NCBI GenBank assembly: GCA_002482965.1
Contig: DLGZ01000067.1
Span: forward strand, 58,242-122,241
Source of the DNA: Verrucomicrobiaceae bacterium UBA7681
GTDB lineage: Bacteria > Verrucomicrobiota > Verrucomicrobiia > Verrucomicrobiales > Verrucomicrobiaceae
DNA length: 64,000 nucleotides
Direction of reading: 5' to 3'
This document shows, in pieces, positions 55,901 to 57,812 of the stretch. Under the pieces are notes generated by a model, which had not been told where the DNA came from, made no database searches, and saw only the letters and a program-made list of their open reading frames with translations. Positions within the stretch are counted from its first letter, which is position 1. Each line of letters opens with the position of its first letter. The translations under genes and the position numbers were made by a program.

Positions 55901-57426
55901 TCAGACGCATAGGTGATGCCAGCACCGCTCAACTGCAAGGCTGCACCGATGACGTTGGCCACCGTCGTTGCCCCGGCTGTCGTGCCCAGCGCATTCACAT
56001 CCGAAATATTGAGCGCACCGGCATTGATCGTGATCGTACCCGCGAAATTCTGGCTCGCGCTGATGCCCAGAGTCCCGTTGTCGGCCTTCACAAAACCCGT
56101 CGCGTTGGTGATCGCGTTAACCCCCGTCAACGTCAACGTCTGACCAGCCACGACTTCGACGACGTTGTTGGCCGCCGTAGCATTGGCAAAACTGATCGAA
56201 CGCGCACTGCTGATCGCAGTGGTGCCGATCGCACGCAAGGTCGCCGTCGTGCCGTTGAGCGTGATCGTATTGGCGGCGTTGCCCAGAGCTGCGTCGCTGT
56301 TGAAAGCGAGAATGCCGCCAGTGACATTGATGTTGCCAGTGAAGTCATTGAGTGCACTCGTCAGAACGAGCGCCCCCGTGCCCGTCTTGGTCCAGTTCTG
56401 GTTGCCCGAGACCTGACCGCTCAACGTCAGTCCCTGCACCACATTCGACCCGGTCAACGTGCCGACGCTGAGGGTCGTTGACGCCTGATTGATATTCGTC
56501 AGTCCCGTGATCTCCAGCCCATACCCGTTGCTCGGCGCCACAGTGAGTGTCGTGTTGCCCGCCGTCCAAGACAGCGAGTTTTGCTGGATCGTCTTGTTCA
56601 GCGCAGTGGCTCCCGGGAAACCCGCCACGCCAGTGCGGTCAAGGGTGATGGTGCTGCTGCCCGATAAACTGAGGTCGTCGCCAAAGGCGATGCTCTGCCG
56701 ATCACTGTAGCCGGAGCCGTTGTCGCGAAGAGCCAAGGTCGTACCACCGGCCAGCGTGATGGTATTGGCAGCCCCGCTGTTAAGGGAAGCCGCCCCGATC
56801 GCCACAAGCGTTCCGCTGTTCACGCTGACGGTTCCAGTGAAACTGTTGGTACCAGCCAATACCGTCACACCATTGCTGCTGCCAGCCGCGGCCCCTGCGA
56901 TAACCAAATTCTTGGCCACTCCGCTTTCCGAGATGTTGCCGGAAAGCGTCAGCAGACTCGTCGTGTTGGCCACCGAGTTGGTGATGTTAAAGTTAGCGTT
57001 GTCCGTGCTCCCAAGGATGATGTTCGTGGAGATCAAGTCATTCGCCGTTGCCGCCGCCGCCTTGGTCAGCACCGCAGCCAAGGCCCCGTTGTCGAAAGTC
57101 AGCGTACTGCCATTGCCCGACTGCAATGTGTAGCCAAAGAAGGCGGTCGTTGGATCTCCAATATTCAGCGTGCCGGTCAGGGCGTTTATATCCAGATTGA
57201 TGGTTTGCGCCGCAGCAAGATTGGCCGTGAGATTGATGACGTCCCCTGCAGCATTCGCAGGCACACCACCCGTCCAGTTACCAGCAGTGTTCCATGTGAA
57301 GGGCCCCGCACCAGTCTGCGTCCATGTATACGTCGCCCCCTGTGCGGCTGGACCTGGAAGCCATGTTGCCATCAGGCAAATCATGAACCATCCAAGCAGT
57401 TGGCGGTAGTGGCGTAATGTCTTCAT
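22888..57426 (-). CDS. Giant PEP-CTERM beta-repeat surface protein (~11,512 residues)
   Basis: One uninterrupted frame of about 34.5 kb. The ATG at 57426 gives a signal peptide (M-K-T-L-R-H-Y-R-Q, hydrophobic core, cleavage near residues 28-31); the frame opens further upstream but without a signal-like start. The mature protein begins Y-T-W-T-Q-T-G-A-G-P-F-T-W-N, then is almost wholly Gly/Thr/Asn/Ala/Ser-rich autotransporter-associated beta-strand repeats (pattern K-x-G-x-G-x-L-x-L-x-x-x-N-T-Y-x-G-x-T-x-I-x-x-G), predicting a long right-handed beta-helix fibre. I noticed no cysteine in the mature part on reading. It ends in V-P-E-P-S-R, a leucine-rich helix and five arginines: a PEP-CTERM signal for exosortase-type processing. 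There is no autotransporter barrel. Likely an adhesin or surface-layer fibre of roughly 1.1 MDa (estimate from composition). No exosortase or secretion gene is in the window. Confidence 0.93.
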   Translation of the reverse strand: MKTLRHYRQLLGWFMICLMATWLPGPAAQGATYTWTQTGAGPFTWNTAGNWTGGVPANAAGDVINLTANLAAAQTINLDINALTGTLNIGDPTTAFFGYTLQSGNGSTLTFDNGALAAVLTKAAAATANDLISTNIILGSTDNANFNITNSVANTTSLLTLSGNISESGVAKNLVIAGAAAGSSNGVTVLAGTNSFTGTVSVNSGTLVAIGAASLNSGAANTITLAGGTTLALRDNGSGYSDRQSIAFGDDLSLSGSSTITLDRTGVAGFPGATALNKTIQQNSLSWTAGNTTLTVAPSNGYGLEITGLTNINQASTTLSVGTLTGSNVVQGLTLSGQVSGNQNWTKTGTGALVLTSALNDFTGNINVTGGILAFNSDAALGNAANTITLNGTTATLRAIGTTAISSARSISFANATAANNVVEVVAGQTLTLTGVNAITNATGFVKADNGTLGISASQNFAGTITINAGALNISDVNALGTTAGATTVANVIGAALQLSGAGITYASEALTLNNTGINTGGALQNISGNNTYAGAITMATASTIGSDAGTLTLSGGVAGAFALTTTGAGNILIGGTGLAAAVTNLTKIGTGKTTIGVADTAFVGTLIIHKGVLEISGAAGAVGGTGAITINPGGTLTIDNTAGVLSNRLGSNRAITLAGGNLNVIGGATTVTETLAVPTFSRGQNIITVTSATGGTNLVTGLPNNPAPAINATTSPSGATALFRGTNLGTAAGAGVSTIAATGAGYTFVGQTGATGTTNKGVVAWALVDNSATGLGVSFATSDAAAAAAGTGTAILRALNTSTEMVATLTVDTNVRLISAQAAIDTRRINSLTLENGGGVTLKSFDILSIQSGGILTKAGNAGISGGVISYAAGGAPLIIHTVGLATDNTTITSLLQGGNGQGNGNIAFIKAGDGILTLAPTASVITGVAGNVAGGQTVINQGTLKMAGGNNTIYFNNFLNINFGGTLDLNGTAQTSRLFDAGAVVDGAGTIKGIAGSTFVENLDAARNFSGNITGAVAFQKTGANVALSLFSDSNTTGDILIAAGTTTMRDGARFSGTSNLDINYSILTLDNNVGTINDNDRINDAAAIDLRGGTLNYVGRAQMASTETLGDVTLVQGASAITVQHGNVGVSSSVLTLNNLFRTANSGATVNFSTFIAASVGTLGTIGSNPTILINSAPTLTGGGIGAWAITNHGEYASYIADLGIGAMGQAGYQPYAAALASGNNLPTNISTNSASVALAADTTIGSLRSSGTATVNYTFTNGTTTGGPDFLNLGLGGILKTNENGAIVFGTATNRGILTAGGSALSGNTELITYNNQNTITINSVIVDTFDTRAMNAGTATVSLVKSGASALALTAANTYSGGTIVDQGNLRLNGGVGVVTIPYSTNGVVINGGINATDARITMEVNGGQIDPNNIITINGPGFLLLAGNNTLAGFNINNNGGTQGALISSFQGDVTPGGADFGGTLFLNGDVNVTSSNPGAIAQIAGRVDLGASNRTFNVASTLWNGQDVSALLPALNVTAALLGTGGLTKTGAGVLGFNAQNLYSGNTTVNAGTLAITANPTAGTAFAGARYSRLDLASATSYLNLNGASALFGSITGTGTVTNAASTAGALLVGYDNTDSTFAGSFAGFSAAAQNTLNVTKIGNGNLTLTGTSTSTGILIAGQGTLTYSGAANSLFVTNNILDGGTLVLDNSGTNVNSRLGGQMDTATDSVGLTLNGGTLTIIGNNSVSTTESLGIVYAKTSGTATSASTTLTVTNVDNLVIGMGISGAGIAANTTITAINQATNTLTLSVAATVAATTALTTQGGQVTMASGASTINLTPTSKQGTVLNAGVLGAVTTGSSLLLRGTNLGGTAGAGVANFIVTGTAPVQIGGAGAVGTTTMSIRPDILVDTSLTGAGTSFATYIGAAGANTVGGPGFRALTAAELAPFLNSGATTNVAMAYQNGGAFIAATTINSLTLNQYGGTMAAGPIPQNTILTVTSGGILAQVGNRGISGGLVAFGGAPGFIYANGDTNFSAGITGTAGVAKGGLGTLNLNRPQFYTGTTTVNNGTLSLNGGANTLFVNAIGGPNSLQVNSGTVELNGNNQAVNILGSASNLAGTGGTINNISGTTALFTIAGGTTTPANGAGFSGSINGNINLVKSGNNTAIFTNANTFSGTTSLRGGTTTLIDSGTFANTTAVEILTGSTFNLDNRGLVGLSRLGAVAVTLQAGALNYFGGNGLDSVQNLGALTVNGGFSTINSSVGSGGSALLNFTSLTRNADSIVNFTGTNLGISLNAGNAEIKFDTAPTLTNNIIGGWAIVGGTEFASYLAGSGVGALNQTGFAGYTGTALPATSSPTQNIRIGATVAVPVVTGYALNSLNIVGNFNATFTSATDSIRLVSGGLLKSGDNANSIGAAADSGRITAGALSVGVNELFITNNQNVLTVNSRIVDNGFAGASTRLVLSGPNGGTFVLTGTNTHTGGTVINTATTLSGTNGTVVLQAIGGIVINNAALSYGVGQSGKISTGATITVNGGGSLNLWGNNSFGDFIFDSTSGNAAAATIRTASVTGGNSTTVTGSTTLTVASSDGLVVGMPVTGTNIPAGTTIAAILSSTTVMLSQAATGAATNTAVTFGSTLTLTGNITSTVGQSNTAPTFSVSTSGLIDIGSGNHNITATSTVNATLALILPTMIGTTGGITKLGDGGIRLDGVNYYTGDTNLNAGTIFIGIANAIPYASTFSMAGTTSRLDLNNFDQLLSQLSGAGDITNNSGTARTLTFGLNNTNTSFNGRFLGYNDSVLTTLNVTKIGSGSFGLTGGDSTSTGTFTINGGVVTYSGTASSAFTTNVVNQNGSLVLNNSVTNENNRLGGLLKGLTIAGGEFKVIGNAAGTSESLNALTIGSGSGYLTVVPGSGSTTVNFASIPVLTTSGTALVIRGDNLGSAPGAGVANVFVSGTVVSSGGAAIAGLANRSIRSDVLADTSATGTGASFATYTPGFGFQVLAANESISNINSIFVTNANLTLAGGQQFTTNTINVLTLESGGGVTGYNTGSILTLGGFALLAKAGNAGISGGQISSGGTHFWAHTTGDLTVDSYLINTANGFTKAGAGTLTMNRAMFTIGTHIVDQGIMILNGSADNTLVVNQTAAAVGTQALTVNGGTLDLNGRNQAVGALASTNILPGAGGTITSSSAATLTSTGGGNFGGVIGGSLAFTRSGSNTTLLTTAQTYTGATTVRGGTLQLRDSATLASTAGLNLEFGALNLDNSNLANLGGRVALGNAVSTRGGTITLTGVQGQTVAEALGTVTVQAGQTTITATPGNTGTALLTIGNLVRNAGSGVNFTSSNLNLGQRASAGVIAIGSGGIELTQINGVAPALVNGILGGWATVNGTDFASYVAPGATQGGVGAVGTANYGTYVTTALSTASIAGASNVTVAANVTALAQTINSLRVSAAATITQNAATTLNLTSGGLLFGAATTLTGGILTTSGTELFVYTNAASTISSQITGGSVALVKNGGAALTLAATVANTYGGGTIVNQSTLTLGGTGIVQVPGNLTINNATVTMVTNAGQIASAGNIVINGGGVLTYVLNNTLDGTITFNNSGGTVAPTITTGGTLTLNNNITSVNDSFSFTPTIAGIVDFNGGTRTVNASGLSLNNLNISAQILNGTLTKTGAGALSLSSATSTFAGGVNLNGGSIIIGANDTLATGLKTGGPLGFGTLSVASGLKLVGVSATIYNAITLAGNNLIIGGVSSNNLALNGAITFGAGTPTITVESPAVVGTLGNKYTGAFTFIKEGAGILALSNIANDYTGVTQVNDGTLRSGATNGLSRFSNINLATGGTLDINNTNVVTGSITGTGLVTNNAAASTLATGFDNTNFIFSGRFGSANQTSTNFNLNKIGTGTMTINSAAGTGTMGIGNFTNSQGSSILSGAGSTKFTTYTLLEGGTLTLDNSGTNLNNRLGGTDFAVGASLVRNITLQGGEFKIIGNAGAATVETINLGTVGAISVLSGGSILTLDANAAQSLTLNAGNFASLSGGGSLLIRGDNLGSAPGAGVANLYAPNMGNGFIGGGGGNGSNTISIRVDTIADASATGTGTAFATYSAIGGVRPLAASELAPGLFRVFATNSNVAVNSTQLFGSVTMNSLTINGTTALNAIRDQAILNIGSGGILVLNASGTDFTGGLIQSGGNQLIIHQLDTGNTFDFNAQVLGNNGFIKTGAGAMSINKQQFFTGGSQTTINDGLLTLNSGVDNTLTVIATNTTPTLQSVRVSGGTLDLFGKNQAIGTLDSTSSLAGTGGIVTNSSGTAATLTASPGGTFAGTITGNLAFTRSGNSTTTLTSNNTYSGATIIRGGGLTLRDQGRLSGSSSVTNLFGTLTLDDTGLYTSANLGGNRVVNGITLQGGTLTYAGAQSAASVGTLTLQGGANSGGFNVINATNASPVGNAQLTITNLVRSTTGSTVNFTGANLGLPLATGIATSSIFLTNINGSAPVLSQNLIGGWAITGGTEFASYVGATGVGALNQTGYAGYTGTALPGSSAATGNYRLTAAGAVPVVAGYTINSLNLVGIGLTFTSDLTTNGLTLVSGGLLHSGASASIGGTGAGTRGALSATGELFITNTANTLTINSQIFGGSTALVISGGATVTLAPQVANTYGGGTIINGTTVNTTGAAAVTVITAAGGLTINNSAVTISAAGQIANATNINLNGGSSLTYTGANTMAGTLTFNNNGGAATPTVTTGGLLSLGGNIVSNNDSFSFTPTIAGTLDLNGGTRTITTGGLSPNSLIVNAIISGAGSTNVLNLAGTGSVVLAGANTFGIAGSTSTTLSSGSLIFGADSTANTVGAVITASPVGLGTLVITDGAKILAGGAARIIANNITVNTQLIFGVSAQNLTLNGIITFGTANPTITVENNFAANGGITMTLGAPFAAGGGFNTFTKAGPGQLVISATSNPTLTAPITINDGWLAITTQYGLGGSTYTAGPALNFNGGSYLNGATNVFVQNAVNFGANGILHASAGNTAIGAVTMAAGSTALAIQGGNTNTIFGGLTVNGTTGTTIFTFNQLNVLGAFSGTTPSITKTGTSTLMLGGTSSYTGAITVEQGTLEARIGNNALTTGAVVVNPGAVLRVISSSNLASASSVTVNTDINGLGILSLAYAGAAGTITWNSTNPNYDGTLAIDVSGYDTAVSQAGTKLFLGSTLSGAYTAATLTPGTGNVYRLGTGGGILNINRAVLTGAGNSVVIGAVTGTPGANLIGNGGTVVLNTANSYGGGTTINGNAIVQIGDTNALGTGAITFNGGTLQPNQRGLGTTGNIILRQPFTLANNINFSAGGVLTALAGSGNLDGAFAADGFIGAGPLGQTDLILTGAVDLSGATYRALSIAGTDRIVTLSGAISGASILVKTGVGILRLTNASNTSNGIAISQGTLALSSTGVIPGTILLNSGTLASWDQNFTVANDMQLIQTSTIDVGASTMLTSTGVISGDFTYVGAQTGLTKTGLGTLVLSGTNTYLGTTSINAGILSISSDVNLGSVGGLNVTPGGITFNGGILRVTEDMTTNRVITMTGAGSISVKSGKTLIINGITGNNTGLLTFNGGGTAILNGNQTGLNLHDSIAISNGATVMTQATGGTPFGDGATNTVTINGGSLRVNTNGPGAAFVIPAVNFTGAAYLRLDAQMGNDIQVTATTLARVGSGILTIVPGVDGNLGNTAGADARVLGTTILGQSTTTVAGLAALNNFGTTSGLNAEVVAASILRLASSTDATASFVRYDPVIGFVTSTGANPLTNTFSGSTVSSVVDINTATIITGTAATFGVRTSASISGGTISILSRNTNEMGGLLINGVGSVAPNISSNIFINPYGVTGGANAGEGIIYVSGGYIGGNAATISGNITAKNLTIGGAGGLILSGVNNILGNITVNEGILTIANVDALPSLTGGLILNDIGNLDLNGMRVATAGLSGTGGTVGNLSTTSNGVLVINSINNTTFTGNIVDALGAGTKTTRLVKNGSSTLTLGTITSTFTYAGQNSFTGGVRVNQGQLTVQDPFGLGGADPLVAGGTNYSTPGTVTVNGGILALNSNGGGPNGTIIFGNPNTNGINVVAAGYATINVDRVSANTGNQIQIGDLDLSAATLTLTGGNSYSLRVAGTTTLGGSSSNINTATGTTHFLELAGAIVGAGNLNKYGGATTTYGTLRISGTTNTYTGGTNVLAGALQITSTTGTPLGGTGSDALINVNPGAALRIAGNGSLGGVALGGLMLNSNINSLPAIVLDSDYNPGTGLNAQIKLQGGFGAALQLAVPTFTTALNMADIGNGRLFLGGYFNNTIVEYMAPTLGVGADNTYRLGGNNGGTLALSGADNVLTGTARLMIGSQLSNLQGSAITNGAGTVSMRNSNDFTGGTTISKGSTLSLEVGALGRTPLGTGNVEVYGTIQVVTPTTGIAGASSFYNPTTGFNNNLIILRPGGSIRIFDQLGREPNGQGRWADATGQDLNGGTFRFDGVANGQSYELIGTLVVNKGSNITVVRPAGAGSTTLEAAGLTRGANGTLGLSTSGVGTLGIPNYVATTGTTTASTTVTVVSTAGMLVGQAISGAGIPASATITAITNATTITISATAVAGSGVITTGIPPTSFDRLIVTSGVARAGTTANGTGVVNGGIAPVWIVDRTSNSYVGYNPTSATTGFQTLMVPGSATLGAGQLGYSSVSTGGAIGALGAGTTLDVRAAATLSANATVYALRSGFNITPTAAFNTITFDSGAGNLGGGLLLTGGIINPVQTAGATNGPTTLPMTLAFGANEAVIYVAVATSVINAQITGSNGLTKFGPNQLTISSSNSGLTGTITLNEGNLLLQNPVSNSGVAIASTTNSQNIIINSGTLIIDSLLSNNAGRDSNLPSGVRLTGNLGSNVTVNGDASITSNNQGFMQRINNLTIADLGANSPIYLNFSQNGITVTGTTTLGANSNFIGSSFGAANQSILEGLVVGGANGKLVKYGNGGLFLANGVNTFGTDGQIGLEIWANAQNTATSIVGSISLTAGTATTGVFGVGDINILAGAQLRLGDISNIAFQKVTAASDDWGFAGIAFGNNNNGTALTQANILSILTTGTAADGKVQFSTTGSSLGVISLDNGVQYGALDIRAMELALNQGGAVEHLWLGTSTSGAINQYYFAPTLGASEDGVYRFGGGGNQGTMQIGVNAFENVLTGSNSVQIGAMVAGNAYANQPVINGNTNITLNTRNNYTGDTWANRSSTLNIGNNFALGSGKLVINHTTDGGFNIGQGQTGAVSAAGISLLNNVDLVADFRSAGTNFVLRGNVNLTPAGVGGTRTIENTAELSILGVISGVDGNLIKSGTSNLVLNGMNTYTGTTTLTGTFINGNQAQAGILYVGTDVLPNVAGALGQTDSPLFITNVTAGTTAATTFAALGLSGQITFGRDIIISNPNATSNMSIFSNSLYGSKITGGIGIVSASADRTLTLFSINSGRLELLGPISSNGNLHSILIGSTATTGQLGNGVVYIGAGPNGYSQNTYTGNTTLNNARVVVGANSYYSGPANALTLISGPFGTGSLTFGAGNANAGASIGSDGAERIIANALGALSTAATLSMTYEGRGNLIFTNTAAAWNLNSDATLRNRNFVVNTTQGVIQFDAGFTASGAGGVNLLKQGSGILVITGNNAAYNKTVADPNYGTSWFIDAGMLRVTADINLGDTTPIAVGSPAHTVAGLPTDVRLRGGVLSVGGSFTTAHQLILTAASAIGVSDGYTFVVPLPITGAFGLTKLGNGTLVLNSTANANNSLTIGGVTAIGGIGSGGTVMTQMTSGTPFGTGGITLTDGTLQLQGTVGTAPVGVTASAQTAVSYILTVSNAAGIVAGMTIADATTPGNIAAGTLVTAVNGNVLTLSAPTVGIVAASNALTFGVVNQALTVASMTYNAGRVQLTKGTGVTSSLTATALTRGTNGMMTIISSDLAADLGVNEFFKVTNSAPANTASGGGFILATPSIVGRSSTGADTNSLNFLRYDAANGFLLHNATTVGVLSASAATSVADITSAQIVDNSTIDVLDLRTNSNISAAGGSSLLRIAGAGLIMNGDSVTSVAATISSNLRFGTGATPTEALVFVSGGQTGASTISGNFEATDFTKAGAGTLLLSGTGNVMAPLTTGLRNLTIQEGTLQFASGSAVPSGGLINLVVNSSANGLDLNGQNVTIGGLSGVGRVTNTGVSSTLTVNTGIGQSTTYLGTIDGNVSLTKTGNGTLTLNQSTIADGAALANTYTGGTIINAGRVTSANVVAPVSTGTLAVRNTLALGTGPITLKGGILDLAATAAAGYAAGEVIDNINVVQFGAGSGYDITIDQYNSFGNGSTYANTTSVLTNGATSVAWSLINNVTLNASALTFNSTSNIGVMINGTLAVNQNATLNTLFTTASNANSVVISGKIAAASLTLTKTGAGTLYLTNGDTGAGANEVGAWKFMAGTTEVRLSNGASNPLGAGASITLNGATLNIRHDGDNTANMQVLSTFAGNNLTIGSMAGIGSGSYMGSGAANLNVATLGSGGNKTIQFGSLNFGGPLGSPLLTLGVANAATTYSTSVGAVTLIKDAQITGASNVTPNLTINGNISGNGTFLKGGINLYVNSDNSSTFKGGFVNQGGITFFGTFEGNVTTLSDTAGSIPGLVATSNIGTGNTLIQPGTAIQYNSTSNVAAGAGSIDLRSNAMGNYGILRMAADAPLSAFKLLIGNLGGPQNTSYYGLAGGAGLNGGGKNAGSAIIALNTVYTQTINLAMIGDGTAFLGSTQNGVGQNGSYNAATLGVGAGNTYRLGAGGQILYVSSDLANINVLTGNGAGLIVGMPHSAVNVDTITGANGRGIAILMTANNYTGSTVVNRGSTLEFRGSLTTSSFDTWGTLTAGGLGGTFLNAAGTAMLAPVTLRNTSELRFDYSTGLLATSKLEGYGGQGRWLDTQAITLNNSTIRLIGNRDIEVTETVGDLTVGKFGQLAVQRDLLDRTVNLIVGGGAGVDITRATQTNNGLAIAGNVASLQINTVTGGILGSDERVKLFSGLGANGLVALGGVTNGMIAPWIVNATDAQFLTYTVDNGFVNAGFDRTSAGGNIAAAGQLIGANDRFLLNTAVLNFNAAGLGIGLDVYAGRFDTGITFGNNITAAATDRIRLQSGGLINPNAAVQIFTGIEVGVAGSGLKEFNIYNQNTLTIGTITTQTASSTLPGLSPTLTGQITNASNVVKQGAGNLLIDSPQANFNGNWIVNQAAGTGGIFFRSATVQSNLGGTATLAQMNAGTNGLVVLNAYDSILGLRSDVTNTVFNVGLVIGEGNPTARLTADRAGATNSSLVAQIAGGIRFGGSPGEQGQSLLITAGNSYTLLVNGALTLSAATMEGAPAYNFIRTDVNATILGQITGGATLVRTGGSQLDLGNVANGINTFDGGLTLIQGTTVVRGTTTGTAGAFPTVNSLINNGGIGSGAVTLFGGTLNLLNNFDNSTTRQKYWAGNNATGNSLIVNGASTINVGNNGGAATNKHVAFKDLTIGSTTLIVTAGNTYVLEINGATNLTGTPILVTTNQLLLNGTISDGAGTARGTIGQAIIKGGSSDLWLNSTTSSFGGLYAGSTSANGLGIVVNSGLLRFGDINTNDISLTTAMNIDAMLRGSTVRVNPGAQILVGSSGLNFGNGQIELLSSGSSLSLFRVRSTALTQSNLANWMSTNSSGVIALDVALATSLNLAAIGNGTSFLGATTNTNYNFETLGVGAGNVYRIGGGGARVAFDSTAAGTLGAFVEGATAGTRVLFGNQAGNGNSGETDLFDVNTYTGGTIISRSSSVLTRTATTGANGPVGNGGALDIFGQIRFYSGATLLNFAGTANQYAVNLHPGGVLWLDNESSTQNRWFDTTPINLDGARLYLRSVNQAAQTSTEVVGDITFGRGASIQVQKGVAAGDMQLTTSNLIRSGVGSTLSLISTAGNLGVAGNNDSERVVVTGASTGAIVGGIKPAYYVNATDNTFVTYGANGFVNATYSNTFNAGTFTVATTGTSVVDITTGVVTLTQDQTVYALRTAFGINSGVGQYNTITFADGTTDAERGGLLSTGTTTIATNLRFGTTGTKEGIIFNSGTTTLTGDIYAGSMTKFGAGALVIGKDQTAAANGTGFAGNWTVNAGALTLNTFGASGDGGTITLNASGTTTAAGTTLNLLAQPGNSLNGQYTVGRIISVDNSIIVSTPNLTDSAVGIGELESFSTDTTGLSPARLRVQTGNTRSVLNAGTLYLTGAGGSIIDINAGAVNNQITSGATGSGLNVAGLSGSRDLIKWGNGYLWVGGNNTSFTGNVSIEQGALGITNANALVNAASITAKRFGVLDILATGFTKAVTYEAGSIERWSVDNARSGTINLGGGSLQVNADQNTTVVTIQINGGAIEGFLRTDDVSSGNSGAVFRTLGAGVSISLLGNSFVGQNAFTDGPNGTDNGRTSTLTTGIGSDTNNSSELTDTARGAILEIKGNISGAGSLTKQSIDTVILSGTNSYSGGTNIANGTLRLASADALPTGSNVTTSSRGVLDLGGYNASVGNLNSSVITGSVFSSSAGFITNSATVMNTLTVTPTTDSSYSGVVQNNINVVKSGTKKLVFTNMNTYTGDTTVSGGVLEVNHVTAGAIDGISGTSSLTVASGATFNLLTGTTGGVLTLAPFTGTILNLADGSRLGVEVGTLGSSILLNSGAKALVAGNVTVDAYFINGSAETGDNTSTILAAASGGLVNTNGSTGTYSVGNLYNVTNFYVTGITATDTRVYFNTASTAALTAAYWKGGYSGAANVWAVSNGSTSSNWATDLAGTATGLVPSVSTDVFLSATSNTNQNNMVLGGNMSINSLTVNAASAGTAVVLNSDGGYTLTIANGITTDALSSAATINSSVAFSAATAAITVNSSNALTINGAVSGTAITKAGAGTLVLGGANTYTGVTTVSAGVLSAANNLALGTTAGTTTVASGASLELQGGINIAGEALTITGSGASNSGALRNLSGDNSYNGTVALGAASSIQSDAGTLSINGGISGAFNLTVAGAGNTVINGIIGTGAGNLIKSDSGTLTLSNANSYTGTTTINGGTVIVTNALGLGTVAGGVTVASGATLNINGVTVAETPVNLNGTGVGGNGALTGTGVATVSGGTVVLQSSSSIGVANAVDVLTITDVISGSGMNLTKVGAGTVILSAATANTYTGTTTVSGGTLQLGNGGTTGSLSTASTVSVGTGAVFAVNRSNAVAQGTDFSASAITGAGGFAQTGTSTTTLSTTGNSYSGGTTVNNGELRVTGSLTGTGSVIVAESGGSLTNAAVLAGAGNGTTTGIIAGAVTVGGANSVGLLTPGITSANADKGTLTITADNTALTVATGSQIQLGITTPTTAAVTNYSYTFNIGASTYTNAKDYFDALGSGADIYTKGAPTASTNHDFINLTGTNSTLSVGGRSGTAWGQGSVVVNSVGSVSVQQGQVFNLIDWSGASFGGSFTVGDFNTYDASTSVIAGDLDLAALGAGLAWDVSAFTSYGVLVVVPEPSRMLLLLFGLTGLFLRRRRRYSSL
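22972..25210 (-). other. C-terminal unit resembling a complete small PEP-CTERM protein
   Basis: Starting near residue 10,748 the sequence Y-W-K-G-G-Y-S-G-A-A-N-V-W with a following S-S-N-W-A-T repeats the kind of Trp-rich opening found right after the signal peptide of the giant protein. It is followed by compact classical beta-strand repeats and the PEP-CTERM tail. Alone, this ~740-residue stretch has the layout of an ordinary verrucomicrobial PEP-CTERM repeat protein lacking only the signal peptide. Confidence 0.5.
27200..42300 (-). repeat. Supermodule II, five copies inside the giant gene
   Basis: A marker of the form [NG]-x-Y-R-[LFI]-G-x-G-G occurs at about 41,835, 38,475, 35,985, 31,115 and 28,280. 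Each is followed by a second marker of the form F-[VL]-x-Y-x-x-x-x-G-F at about 40,180, 37,480, 33,470, 30,290 and 27,535. The paired order is kept in all five copies. Spacing varies (about 2.5-4.9 kb) because different numbers of simple beta repeats lie between markers. Boundaries are approximate. Confidence 0.65.
42300..55900 (-). repeat. Supermodule I, four copies of ~3.3 kb inside the giant gene
   Basis: The marker R-G-[TD]-N-L-G followed by G-A-G-V recurs at about 55,248, 51,862, 48,662 and 45,343. A second marker, G-x-W-A-[IT] followed by [ED]-[YF]-A-S-Y, recurs at about 53,858, 50,517, 47,328 and 43,982. The two alternate, giving a period of 3.2-3.4 kb (about 1,060-1,130 residues). Between them lie matching blocks such as L-T-L-x-x-G-G-G-V and F-A-T-Y. 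Copies have diverged clearly at sequence level. Boundaries are approximate. Confidence 0.75.
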
Positions 57427-57812
57427 AATAGATAAGGAAAAAGGTAGGTGACTCCAGTCTTTGCGTTCACAAATGCAGTGAGGCAGCAGCACGCACGCTC
57501 TTCGAAAGAGGTGTCGCTGCTGCATTCTTTATTTTAACGCAGTCCAAGGTTGGTGACATCTAAAGGTATTCTTTGTATCAAACCACAATGAATCCTTACC
57601 TGCCAGCCTATTTTTATCCTTTCGCAAAAAAAAGCCCACGCCGCTGATTCTCAACGCCTTATCTCACATTGCCGAAGCCCATATAATACAGTTATTAAAC
57701 CTAAGAAATTACTCCCCGTCGGCGTTTCTTTCACCAAATGTACGGTTTATACCACTTTTTTCACCAGCCCTTGGTCGTAAACCTTTAGGCCACTTCGTCG
57801 TTCTTTACAGCG
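57427..57812. other. Leader and promoter region of the giant gene
   Basis: This 386-bp AT-richer stretch lies between the giant gene and tRNA-Arg. No convincing open frame or sigma70 promoter was found. It contains a structured segment 57472-57526: GCAGCAGC (57483-57490) pairs with GCTGCTGC (57516-57523), enclosing CTCTT (57498-57502) / AAGAG (57506-57510); an alternative outer pairing AATGCA/TGCATT (57472-57477, 57521-57526) also exists. An eight-A run at 57627-57634 reads as a T-run on the minus strand and could help terminate the tRNA transcript. Confidence 0.45.
57472..57526 (-). promoter_or_regulatory. Hairpin in the 5' leader of the giant gene
   Basis: Minus-strand RNA here folds into an 8-bp GCAGCAGC/GCTGCTGC stem with an inner 5-bp hairpin, 46-100 bases upstream of the start codon. 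It could stabilise a very long mRNA or regulate its translation; nothing in the sequence shows which. Confidence 0.4.

Noticed and set aside
22888..57426. Calling the giant protein a classical type V autotransporter
   Set aside because: The C-terminus is a PEP-CTERM helix with an Arg cluster, not a ~270-residue beta-barrel ending in an aromatic residue. Only the passenger-type repeats are shared.
22888..57426. CRISPR array or DNA tandem-repeat locus
   Set aside because: Repeats are diverged at DNA level, in frame, and lack constant direct repeats with unique spacers.
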